Positions 1 to 9,730 of a DNA stretch of 26,748 nt are shown here, piece by piece. The translations under genes and the position numbers were made by a program. This DNA comes from Paramacrobiotus richtersi (taxonomy: Eukaryota > Tardigrada > Eutardigrada > Parachela > Macrobiotidae), in NCBI GenBank assembly GCA_034698045.1, contig JAQGAU010000520.1:1-26748 (forward strand), read 5' to 3'. A model generated the notes under the pieces. It was not told the origin of the DNA. It saw only the letters and a program-made list of their open reading frames with translations, and did not search any database. The first letter of the stretch is position 1, and the number at the start of each line of letters is the position of its first letter.

Positions 1-945
1 CAAAAAATTGCCACTTATTTGGCGGGTGCTCCGTGTAATGATGCACGTGGGATTCATATTTACGCCCGTAAGACGAAATGTTTTTGTACATGTGAATGTT
101 GTGCAAATACACCATACGGCACAGGATTAATGGGAAATTAGAAATGCGCTGTGATGCACTTGTTTAAGGAACCGTTCGCGAAGGGAGACACATACAAATG
201 TATTCTAGTTGTGGCATTAAAATGTCTTAACTGGGTTAAAATTTTCTGGGAATTTTTCAAAGTAACTATACAACCTCGGTCGCTTGGTTAACTTTTGCCT
301 GACTCTAGAATCAATTCATTTACGAATCGTTTACTGCAATAAGCGTAGGTGTAATGTATTAATGACCGCCACTGCAGCGGAAGCAGACCAGAAGTGGAGA
401 CCGTCAGCGTTTCCTGTTTCCGACACTAGCCAGTGGAGGTGCAGGATGTCGAAGCCACTTCTACTCTGTAAAGGTTACATTTGGTAGACAACTGTGGTGT
501 GACGCGGCGCAATAACTGATGAGCTTTTTATGGTTGTTGCAAATTAAACTTCACTCCGTACATTTGAAAACATAAGTCATGTTTTTCTGGTCTGCCGTTC
601 TGTGGAGTTTCCCTTTCGAGCGTATTGGGTATTCTGGGCCTAAAGGCCCAGTGGGCCCAGACGCCTACTGGAAGATACTTCACCGCATAACGTGCGATGT
701 TTTTGTCTTCAGTTGTCATCATGTAAAGATGGGTCCAGTGGGCCCTTTGCCCATAATTTCGGACGTGCTGTGTTCACCGAGAATTAATTTTTTAACGAGA
801 GAAGGTTACCTGTATTGCACACTTTGACGATTTGCAGGTTTTAGTTACCATAATGAGCAGTGACCTTCGTACTGCGATTCTCCCCATTCTGCCGGTACGT
901 TTTCGTTTGGAGGCCCGAAGCAGGAGCACAGCCCCAACCAGTTAA
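1..945 (+). CDS. Rhodopsin-like GPCR, array copy 1 (3' part only)
   Basis: This is the 3' end of a seven-transmembrane receptor whose start lies outside the window. Bases 2-67 read as the end of exon 2, with the first half of TM7 closing on GFIFTP. A GTAAGA donor follows at 68. Exon 3 begins at 838 after a TTTGCAG acceptor and runs to the TAA at 943-945. It encodes the second half of TM7, an amphipathic helix-8-like stretch (MSSDLRTAILPILPVRF) and a short basic tail ending STAPTS. The splice is phase 0 and intron 2 is 770 bases. The same exon 3 occurs in the three other copies, which is the main support for it. TM7 carries TPxxV where most class A receptors have NPxxY. The visible part has no break. 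Ligand is unknown. Confidence 0.8.
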
Positions 946-1845
946 AGGAGGTGCTGCGAACAGAGGTATCTTGCTAACCAACAAACGTCTTGCAAAACTA
1001 AAAACAAAATATTATAAAACAAAAAACACTATCTCACGTAGTAAACCTTCAAGGACGAAAATGGTTGCCAGTATTCCTTTGAGCAGTTTTGTCATTGCTT
1101 AAGTAAATTGTTTTCTGTGTACATCACGTTCTGAAGGAAAGTAGTGAACGGCAGCGTACGGCAGTAGTAAACGGCTGTGTTCACACTTGTTCCAGGGATT
1201 CACCAGCAGCCGGTTTTTGCGCGAAGAAATCGTCTACGAGTTAATTTGCTGGATCTGCGGAACTGAGGCGGAATAAGGATATGCAGGAACGATGTCCAAG
1301 CATCAAATGAAGTTCGAGCGTTGCTAACTTGGGAGTCCTTTGATGCTTGGTGAAAGCGGCCGTAACATTGCCGCGAAGGAGATTATTAAACAATTTTTTG
1401 TCAGCACTGGCGCGAACCACTCGACTTGTTTCTTGTTTCAACGTTTGAGTGAGAAATTCAGCGTGGTAACTTAATGCACAGCCAGCTTTAGCAATAATTA
1501 TGTCGCGGGCAAAACGAAACATATTTAATTTCATGTTGCGTTCTTCAGCGACACTGTACTGATTCGGAAATAAACAGATTCTAACAGCTAAGTAATTGTT
1601 GCTTGTTTCTGTTGCACCTAACTGCCACATTAATATTACGCATTTATGCAGCAATATTTCTGGACTGCGTTCCGGCTTACTCACAAGGTAGCAAAGTGTG
1701 CACCCACTTTTGCTTTTCGTGCCAAATAATTTTCTTCCAGACCCTTTGTTGGTTGGATGGCGCACTTAGGGTACTTCGCTGTGGTCCAACAATTGCGGGG
1801 CTTGATTTTACGGTGCCGACAATTATGGGTTCGTCATTGGCTTAA
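946..1845 (+). repeat. Receptor-unit 3' flank, first copy
   Basis: No gene is supported here. The stretch aligns in patches with the DNA downstream of the other receptor copies (about 7744-8330, 17966-19060 and, briefly, after 22852). Shared landmarks are the run around GTGAACGGCAGCGT (1146 and 7937), CCAGGGATTCA (1193 and 7998) and the block around 1425-1500. A 174-codon open frame on the minus strand (1241-1765) lies here. Part of its frame is kept in the 8.0-8.3 kb copy but then breaks off, so I do not call it a gene. Confidence 0.6.
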
Positions 1846-2248
1846 CACCAGAGCCGGCGTTGGAAGAAGCTGAATGGGTCACGGTGTTGATCTGAAAGCA
1901 ACATCGCGGTACGATGGAAAAAATGGATAAAAATAAGCAAAAGATCTCGCATTATTTGCATAATCACCGTTTCCATAATGAAATATTGAAACTTCTGGAT
2001 GAAACCAGAAATGTACCACGATCTTGCCAAAACAATGCAAAAATATGTGGTCTTTAATGAAATTATTCTCAAATGAAATGGCACCAACTCGGCTACATTA
2101 AATTACTGTATGCCAGCACATCATATTTAATCTTATTCTTCCTGCCGGCGGCGTGTGCAATTGGCACTTTCCTGTAATTATGTAAGAATGCGTTACTCAT
2201 TGGTGCACGTATTCTTAGCAGTGTTTATGCAGGCGGCTCCGCTAGCAC

Positions 2249-2420
2249 ATGCAGTTCAGTAGATTTTTTCGTGTTTTTGCTGTCGCTTTTTGCTTCACGG
2301 AATCCCGGTTGAATACATCGAAAGCAAATATGGCCGATAACTTCGGTGACGTGTTGTTTTCGGATGAGAAGTACATTTTTTACAGAAGTGCATTACACTA
2401 CAACTTTTTCAGCAAGTGCG
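2249..2420 (+). other. Possible small secreted-protein ORF interrupted by a transposon
   Basis: An ATG at 2249 opens a frame with a signal-peptide-like start: MQFSRFF followed by VFAVAFCFTE, giving a short basic and then hydrophobic segment. The frame continues through MADNFGDVLFSDEKYIFYR up to the 8-base target duplication of the fold-back element that begins at 2421. In the uninterrupted order the frame would resume at 3984 and stop after about 20 more codons. No family is recognised, and the piece is too short to separate from chance. It could equally be one exon of a longer gene or no gene. Confidence 0.22.
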
Positions 2421-3287
2421 GGCTATATATGTACCTCATCAGTCAGCATTGCTGGTCAGCACTCATCACTCAGCACTCATCACTCAGCACTCAGCAGTCA
2501 GCACTCATTACTAAGCAGTCAGCAGTGGTGGTCAGCACTCATCAATGACGGTCAATTCTCATTACCGATAGCTAGTACTGATCACTAATAGTCAGAAGCC
2601 ATCTCTGTTCAAGGGGTGAAGCGGTGTAGACTGATAATATCCATACTTCCCTGGAATAACTGCTTGCAATCAACCAACGCTCATTCATCATTAATAGTAA
2701 TTTTGTAAATTGCTGAACCAACGGTGTTTACTGTTTGTCGATCAGTTTGCGGCTCTGCATACATATTTTCTGGTTATCTATAGCGCTGCGTCCACCTCAT
2801 CCTGACAGGTGCTCGTGACTTAAGAACCTCGTAACACGAAGTACCTGGTATCGTGTAGGTAGAACAGTGGGGCTTGTTACACCGTGGCCAGGAGAATCGC
2901 TAGGTTAGGCTAGTGCCAAGAGCGTTTCTTAACAGCAAAATGAACATGAATTTGTTAAGTTTTGAAAATATATGCACATCAAATTAATAAGCGATGTACC
3001 ATTATTGCATTACCACTGCTGTTTCCTTCCGAGTGGTGTCGTGCGGGACATATCATAATTTTAACATTAGGGAGTGACATGTTTGAAATTAGTCACAGGT
3101 CGGCTGTAGTGATCGCTGGTCGATTGTAATGATCAGATGACAGATTTGAAGAATGATCGCTGGTGATTTCAGGGCGGTATGGACAGTAGCAGACTTTTTG
3201 ACGCTGCACCAGTTGAACAGGGTTGGTCCCTGACCATTAGTGATCAGTATAGTGGCCCTCGCTAATGAGTATGGACGTTCAGTTGAT

Positions 3288-3862
3288 TGATTCTTTATTC
3301 ATAAACTTTACAAGTGTGTCAATAACATAATAAACTGGCGGTGGCACTCATGCCACCGCCGCGAAAATTACAAAAGGTAAAGCTCGTGTAAACATTCTCC
3401 TCCGTCTACGGTGCCGAGGACTGATGCCGCATTTCCACGTTGGATTTCCAAAGACAGCCGCTGCCGGAGATATTCGTGTGATCGCTGCTCTCCCGTGTTC
3501 TCCTTCAGGCGCTTTGCGATTTCCTTTACCACGGCCGCAGCCGACGATCCCCATGCGCCGAAAGTCTCAAACCCAAGCGGCTCAAATAGGTAGCGCCCTT
3601 CCAAGTAGGAATATAGCCTACGTTTCTTCTTTTCTGCTTGTTCGGCGGCGGATGCAGCGGTGGAAGCCGTACTTTTTATATGAGAGTTACAAACGGTGTC
3701 AACGCAGGTTACATCCCATGCCAAACACAGACCTCGCTTCCACGCGAAGGTAGTGTAACCGTCCGGAAGCTGGTCGGAAGTGTGTGATGTTCCCCTTGGT
3801 TCCAACTTTGACGGAATATTCGCCGAAACCAAGGCACGGCATACGATGTTGTTGAGTCCTCA
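3288..3862 (-). mobile_element. 5'-truncated LINE fragment with target-site duplication
   Basis: A 13-base duplication, ACGTTCAGTTGAT, lies at 3275-3287 and 3863-3875 and marks the insertion. On the minus strand the insert starts abruptly inside a coding frame (LNNIVCRALVSANIPSKLEP) and runs to a stop near 3368. The peptide holds PDGYTTFAWKRG, CLAWDVTCVDT and IQRGNAASVLGT. I recognise these from the C-terminal part of reverse-transcriptase-bearing elements common in invertebrate genomes. The tail has a hairpin (about 3338-3361) and an AATAAA, and ends at 3288. Abrupt 5' truncation, direct repeats and a defined 3' end fit target-primed reverse transcription. The retained frame is open, so the insertion is fairly young. 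Confidence 0.8.
3368..3862 (-). pseudogene. C-terminal fragment of LINE reverse-transcriptase ORF
   Basis: This is the open coding part of the LINE insert, about 160 residues. The reverse-transcriptase domain itself is absent. What remains is the post-RT region: a VSANIPSKLEP segment, then PDGYTTFAWKRGLCLAWDVT, an alanine and lysine-rich linker, and a conserved block (YLFEPLGFETFGAW to QRGNAASVLGTV). The DG...W..G..WDVTC layout could be a nuclease-like core, but that is inference. A second, more decayed relative lies at 17.55-17.97 kb on the other strand. It cannot be an active enzyme because it lacks the polymerase. Confidence 0.7.
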
Positions 3863-4029
3863 ACGTTCAGTTGATGAGTGCTGACCACCCTTGCTGACTG
3901 CTGAGTAATGAGTGCTGACTGCTGAGTGATGAGTGCTGACCAGCAATGCTGACTGATGAGGTACATATATAGCCACAAGTGCGTTGGTTGGAATACAGGA
4001 CACTCAGCGCGATCTCAGTGTGGCCTGTG

Positions 4030-4560
4030 AAACTAACGGCTACAACGGCTTCAGTGGCTGCCTTGGTTGCGCTAAAAGTGCATGACCTACACAGACAACA
4101 TCGATTTTGGTACCTACATTCCATAAAGGGTGGCCTATAGGCTACAATGGCTATAACTTTGGATGCAATGGAAACAGTAGGCTACAATGGCTACGCTGAA
4201 ATTGCATGAGCTACATCAACAACATCACGTTTGGTGTCTGTATTCGGAAAAGTGTGGTCCGTAGGCAACACTGGCTACATTATTAATCCCTAGGCTGCAG
4301 CTACGTTCAAGATAGTCCAAGTGGACGAGCCCGAGCAATAGCCTAAGGAATGTCATTGTAGTCGTGTTAGCCTGTATAGCTTCTGCAGCCTGAGTTGAAG
4401 CTTATGTGGTCTATGGGAGCACATGAATTGTAGCTTATGTAGCCGTTGTAGCCTATGGAGGCACATGAAATGTAGCTTACTGTATGTAGCCATTGTAGCC
4501 TATGGAAACACATTAATTGTAGCCTATGTAGCCATTGTAGTGCAAGTCTGCCATAACTTG
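4030..4560. repeat. GGCTACAATGGC-rich tandem and inverted repeat block
   Basis: Two imperfect direct copies of about 110-150 bases begin near 4040 and 4138. Each runs through GGCTAC...GGCT, then TGCATGA.CTACA, then CAACATC. From about 4340 to 4545 the complement of the same short motif recurs, as GTAGCCATTGTAGCCTATGG with short spacers. The block is therefore partly tandem and partly inverted. I see no coding frame or terminal repeats. It could be the core of an old fold-back element or a minisatellite. Confidence 0.65.
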
Positions 4561-5500
4561 AGCCATCTATGGTCGATAAAGCAGACGAAGGCTTAAAATT
4601 CAGGCAGTATTATGATACCAAAGAAGCGTTTGTTTCTTGTTGTTCAAGACTGCCAAATAGTTTCAAGGTAGAACGGGTCCTCGTGCTAGAACCTCGTGTG
4701 ACTCATCTTACAGTGCGTCAATACCTCTTCGCTTCGGATTGAGTAGGAACGCAATGCACATTGTGGTGTAAGCAAAAATATTTATTAACTGTATATATTA
4801 GTATACCGGCTTCTGTCTATAACTTATTTGAGTTTAATGCGAACCTAGGGAACGTCAACGGCAGTACGGATGACCAGTTGCTCTCTGCGCTATTAAAGGA
4901 ACATTTGATCTCGCGGTGACCAGAGGTGAAACTTATCCCACAAACATCCAGTCTTAGTGTTCCAGATAAACTGGGCCCACAAGGTCATCTGTTAATTACT
5001 GTTAAGATCAGCATTTCATTTGTTTCTGAAGGCTTTGTAGGGATATTAATCGCGTGAAGGTCATAATTACCGGTAACAAGAGCTTTCTAACCTTGCCGTC
5101 CTCGAATGACGGCATACATCAAGTGTTTGTAAGGTCCTCAGACCGACCAACAGACAACACACCCCATCGGACTAAACTGAACTGAGTCTACAGCACATCC
5201 GCTTCGCTTCCTCCGATTATAAGGAAGATCCTAATTTTCATCTGCAGAATGTTACAATTATTCAGTATTTTTGTGCATAATTACTACTCAGAATCACATA
5301 TTGTTGATTCCCTTCGTAATCTGGAAGGCATTATTTCTTTCTAGCTGTTTTGATAATCAGTATCTATGTCGCGTCAGAATCTATCAATGATATTACCCGC
5401 TTTGTGTTTAATTAGTGAACGACAAGAAAGCCCATTCCAATTAAGGTTTACCGTCTACGTTTCCATTAGTAAAACAATATTGCAGATCAGCTGAATGGCA
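4561..5500. other. Intergenic stretch, nothing recognised
   Basis: I found no convincing exon, RNA gene or terminal repeat on either strand. The last part (from about 5490) begins to resemble the upstream flank of the other receptor copies. Confidence 0.5.
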
Positions 5501-5648
5501 CGGTGCAGTATATCATGGACAGCTATACTTCTGCCTCTTGATTTCCGTTCAGCATCCACCATAAGCAGATGTCTCATTTTCTGGAAGCGTTGTAGAAGGT
5601 ACGGTACCACCTGTACGAAACCTTAAACGCGAACTTGACTTGATCACG

Positions 5649-7743
5649 ATGAATAACACAACATACAACAACGATACCTTTCCCGGTATGGTGCCCAGCA
5701 AAATCGCATACGCCAACGGCGGACTCAACGCCATGTTAAGCGTTTGTTTAATCCTCGCCTTGATCGGTACTGTAAACTCGGTGCTCGTTCTGGTACTGAT
5801 ATACAAACGCTCAAACGCTTTGAAGGGCTCTCGTTTATTGATATACAATCAACTCTTCGTGGAGCTGTTTTTAACCACCGTTGGCCTTACATGCGCGTCG
5901 ATTCTCAACTATCTCGTAGAAACCGGGATATCGGAGTGGGTCAGCGGTATAGCTTGCAATATTCTTTATTTCATTTATCTCGTTGCCACAGATGCGTTCT
6001 TTTGGGGCTTACTAATGCTGTCCGTTAATCGCGTGATCGCGATAATAGTGATAGACACTGCACGGTACCGTAACTGGACCTCCAGGTAGGTGCGGAACCT
6101 CAAAGCGACTGTGTTTTTCAGAAGTCTGAAAGTTATGGAAACATGTTGATGTGGTGTCTTGCCACATCACGAGATTCAGTAAACTGTCATGTCGTACGAA
6201 ACCAAAATAATATATATATAAGCTGTGTTTATGTATCCATATACTGGCATATAGATATATATAGGCGTTACATCTAAATGTGAAGGTGTTTGCGAAAAGT
6301 CAAGGTGTCCACTGGATAACCGCCCGAATTGAGTAGGCAAACTGTTTTTCGTAACCGATAATTTTTCAAAATTTTCTGTTAGTGCCATACTGCAATTCCT
6401 GCAAAGATTCAGTAGTACAATCTGCCGGTCTTGACACATTGACTGAACACACACATTTTGAACGAAAATCGGATAAAAACTAAAAGTTCCAAGTAACTTG
6501 GAACTTTTAGCAGTCTAAGCGCTGGGTCTCTTTGTCGTTGCGGCTTTTGCCAATAAAGATTAAGGAATCAAATCGGATAACCAACATCATTTCAAGCATT
6601 GACTTATTATAGTTATTTGACTGAAGAATGTTTATAGGAGTGTCCAGAGTGGGCAAATAATCACGTCATGGATCGTTGCCACTGGGTGCAATCTACTGTT
6701 TTTTTTCTTTCCTGGGCCCGGTGCAGCGATAGTCGTGGAGCGGCATGCGTACTGCAATCTGCGGAATAAGATCCCATCCTATCTCATCATAGAAGCGGTT
6801 GGAATGTACATTCCGCTTGCACTGTCGATTTCCTTGTACTTCGGAGTGTTCTGTAAACTTCATTTGACGAAATCAACTCTAAAATTGGGAAATCCGAAAA
6901 ATGGAAATACTGCTCCCGTGTGGCAACAACCAGCGTTTCGCCGGCGCATGTTTGTCGCTAAAGTCTTGTGTGTTATGACGTGTATTCAACTTGCAATACT
7001 TGTTGCCTATCCCATAACCGCGGCCGTAACTGAGGATATTCAAAAATTACCATTTATCTGGCGGGTGCTCCGTGTGGCGATGCACATTGGATTCGTATTT
7101 ACGCCCGTAAGACAAACTATTTTTGTGCATGGTTGAGCAAATGTGTTATAGTTGTTGTATTAAAATGTCTTAACTGGGTTCACATTTCAAGGGTTTGCTC
7201 TGGAAACTGTCCAAAGTTGTTTAATTCCTGTCTGACTCTAGACGCAGTTCATTTATCAATCGTTTGCTGCCGTAAGTGTAGGTGTTAATGACCGCCACTA
7301 CGGCGGAAGCAGACAAGCAGTTTAGATTGTCAGTGTTTCTTGTTTCCGAAACTTGCCAGTGGAGGTGCATGATGTCCAAGGCTCCTACTACGTAAAGGTT
7401 AAATTTGGTAAAAAACTGTGGCGTAACCCAGCGCAAGCACTGATGAGCTATCCAGTGGGCCCAGACGCCTACTGGAAGATAGTTCACCGCATAACTTGCG
7501 CTGTTTCTGTCTTCCGTTTGCATCATGTAAAGATGGGCCCTCAGCCCATGGTTTCGGAAGTGCAACTGTGTTCACCGAGAATTGTTTGTTTAACCAAAGA
7601 AGATTACTTGTACCATACACTTGAACGGTTTGCAGATTTTAGTTGCCATAATGAGCAGTGACCTTCGTATTGCGATTCGCCCTATTCTGCCGGCACGCTT
7701 TCGGTTCGATGCCCGAAGCAGGAGCACTGCTCCAACCATTTAA
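5649..7743 (+). CDS. Rhodopsin-like GPCR, array copy 2, three exons
   Basis: This is an apparently intact class A seven-transmembrane receptor for the plasma membrane; ligand unknown. Exons are 5649-6085, 6638-7106 and 7636-7743, giving 337 residues. The donors are GTAGGT and GTAAGA and both acceptors end in AG; intron phases are 2 and 0. The extracellular start has Asn-Xaa-Thr sites (NTT and NDT near residues 3-10). TM1 has the class A Asn (GTVN, residue 43). Cys103 at the TM3 top can pair with a Cys in loop 2. The TM3 end reads SVNRVIAI, so NR replaces DR of DRY. TM4 has Trp, TM5 has Pro, and TM6 lacks the usual CWxP. TM7 reads FTP joined to ILVAI. The ATG is chosen because all three full copies start MNNTT there. 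The tail is short and ends APTI. Confidence 0.85.
6480..6510. repeat. Perfect 14-bp hairpin in receptor intron 1
   Basis: CTAAAAGTTCCAAG is followed by TAA and then its exact reverse complement. The hairpin lies inside intron 1 of receptor copy 2 and is not seen in the matching intron of the other copies. It may be a small insertion or a transposon footprint; function is not evident. Confidence 0.8.
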
Positions 7744-8335
7744 AAGACGTTGCTGCGAACACAGGTATCTAGCCAACCGAAACACGTTAACTATTTTGCG
7801 TAGTAACCACTCAAGGACTCCAATAACTCAAAATGTGACAAAATGGTATCTTTTGATTGCTAGTATTCCTGGGAGGAGTTTTGGCATTGTTTAAGTAAAT
7901 TTTTTTCTATGTGCATCACGTTCTTGAGGAAAGCAGTGAACGGCAGCGTGCGCGGCAGAAGTATTAACGGCAGTGTTTAAACTTGATCAACTTGATCCAG
8001 GGATTCAGCAACAGCCGGATTTTGAGCGAACAAATCGTTTACGCGTTGATTATGGTGGACCTTCAGAATGGCGACGGAACAAAGATATGCAGGGACGATG
8101 TGCAAACATGGTATGAATCTCGAGCGATGCTAGTATTGTTGTGAGATCTGTTGTAAATGGCGTAATGCAGCCGTACCATTGTTGCGAAAGAGATTAGTAT
8201 AAACTGCTTTTTGTGAGAACTGGCGAGAGCCGCTCGACCTGCTTCTTTTTTTAACGTTTGAGTATGAAGATTCAGCGTTGGAATGTACGTACAGCCAGTT
8301 TTAAGGATAATCCCATCGCGCGCTAATAAGGAGGA
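7744..8335 (+). repeat. Receptor-unit 3' flank, second copy
   Basis: This downstream flank aligns with 946-1510 and, in part, with 17966-18790. It shares ATCCCATCGCGCGC near 8308 with the 18.74 kb copy. No exon is supported; short open frames here differ between copies. Confidence 0.6.
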
Positions 8336-9400
8336 TGTCTTGTTTTGTTATGTAATGTTCTGCATTCAAGTGAAACATCCTTCATAACGGGAAAAGAGAC
8401 ATTTGCTGTACTACAACAAATTGATCATGGGATGCGCTGTTTCGGGAATAAGACGGAACTGCGACGGAAACGTTCAAAGCCGCCCTTTTTTTCCACCATA
8501 GGACATTTTTTATTCTCGGCACTTTTCGAAAAGTTGTTGGATCTCTAGGAGCAAAGAAGCGGCGGCGACAAAAATCGTTCCTAAGACACAGTGCCCTAGT
8601 GCGTTCACTTCAGTCCAAATTTGTAATCTAATTTGATATAGATGGCCTATGGTATCCGGCTGGTGCATCTGAAAAGTTTCGGCAAATTAAGCCGAGCAAC
8701 CCGTTAACATATTTCTTTTGTATGTTACAGTCTTCTTCGGTAGCTGGTGCTGCGAGCGCTAGCATGATCACGCATACTCAAGCGACACAGCCACGACAAA
8801 CAAACTGGTACAACAAAAATTAGAACATGGTCTTATAAGTCTCATTGGTTTATTAGTGTCCTCATTGTGATAGTTGTATATGGTCGGGAACCCACGTTAC
8901 TATGCGTAACGACATTCTTACTTTTTCCCGTTGTTGACAGTAGATGTAGCGTTGCAATCCTTGTTTCCATCTCGGGATCCATCCCGGGTTAAACCATAGT
9001 CCTGGACTGGCCGAAATATCTCCTTAAGGCGCTTTGTGTTTTGGAGCGTATGGATGAACCATCGCTGTTTGACCTTCGATGACAAATGCAAACGTTAGCT
9101 ACATCCTTTTGATTAACGAATGGAACATACATGGTTATACAAGAGGCATTTGCTCTGATCTGCGCCGAAGAAACATGATCAGTTTCAATTTTTTTAACTC
9201 GTAACGAACGAATTCATATGTAGTTCACGCTTATGTTAAGTAACCACATCCACAGTGAGCCTATTTGCTCAAGAAAACCGGTACATCGACGTCGAGTTTA
9301 GAATAAATACGCAAGTCGCGATCATTATACAAAAATCTAGTGAGTACGGTCGTACGGAGAAATTCTTCGTCTTATACCAATCATAAACAAGCGTTATGTT
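8336..9400. other. Intergenic stretch, nothing recognised
   Basis: This lies between the end of receptor unit 2 and the 3' side of the glycosyltransferase gene. I found no exon, RNA gene or repeat with clear ends in it. Confidence 0.5.
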
Positions 9401-9430
9401 TTTTTTAGATTATTGATCCGTAAGTTGGTT

Positions 9431-9510
9431 TAACATAGCGATCTACGACGCAAGAATCAGCATTAAGATTACGGCTTTGATCAGATTCTCGTACATAGAT
9501 CGCTATGTTA
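9431..9510. repeat. 80-bp palindrome
   Basis: TAACATAGCGATCTA at 9431 returns as its reverse complement ending at 9510. The arms remain largely complementary for about 30 bases around a short loop. It may be a tiny MITE or a solo hairpin remnant. It lies downstream of the glycosyltransferase gene. Confidence 0.75.
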
Positions 9511-9601
9511 GGCATTAAAAACTCTGTAACATATCTCTTTACTGCTTCTAGTGGGTGCAGAATAAAAAATTGCACAACAGTCCATACCAATACTACTAGC
9601 G

Positions 9602-9607
9602 TTTATT
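9602..9607 (-). promoter_or_regulatory. Candidate poly(A) signal of the GT31 gene
   Basis: AATAAA on the minus strand lies about 125 bases past the stop codon of the glycosyltransferase, a reasonable distance for the end of its 3' UTR. The motif is common in AT-rich DNA, so the call is tentative. Confidence 0.35.
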
Positions 9608-9730
9608 ACTGTGAGTCGCGTATTTATACCTATCCTCTGGCTGACAATGTTTACTTATTTACTTGTATGTGAAGGAGTTTGGTTGCTTCATACAGTACAC
9701 GGAAGGTTCGAGAGGCACCGAGCTTAAGGA

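Larger units (their letters stand above)
2421..3975. mobile_element. hAT-like non-autonomous fold-back element
   Basis: The element is flanked by an 8-base direct duplication, CAAGTGCG, at 2413-2420 and 3976-3983, the target-site length typical of hAT transposons. Its ends are inverted copies starting GGCTATATATGTACC. The arms extend more than 200 bases inward, to about 2640 and from about 3180, and contain a short tandem repeat of the type TCAGCACTCA (about 2455-2520 and 3876-3945). No transposase frame is visible, so it would depend on an enzyme made elsewhere. The right arm is split by a LINE fragment at 3288-3862. With that removed the element would be about 970 bases. Confidence 0.85.

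Noticed and set aside
1241-1765. 174-codon open frame on the minus strand
   Set aside because: It is the longest minus-strand frame in the left flank, but the aligned copy near 8.0-8.3 kb keeps only part of the frame before indels, and no domain or initiator context supports it.
2455-2545. CRISPR-like or satellite array of the CAGCACTCA type
   Set aside because: The repeats are the subterminal part of the hAT-like element and recur inverted in its other arm; there are no spacers.
3368-3862. Host gene for the LINE-derived open frame
   Set aside because: It is bounded by a 13-base target duplication, starts abruptly and has a diverged relative at 17.6 kb, all typical of a retrotransposed fragment.
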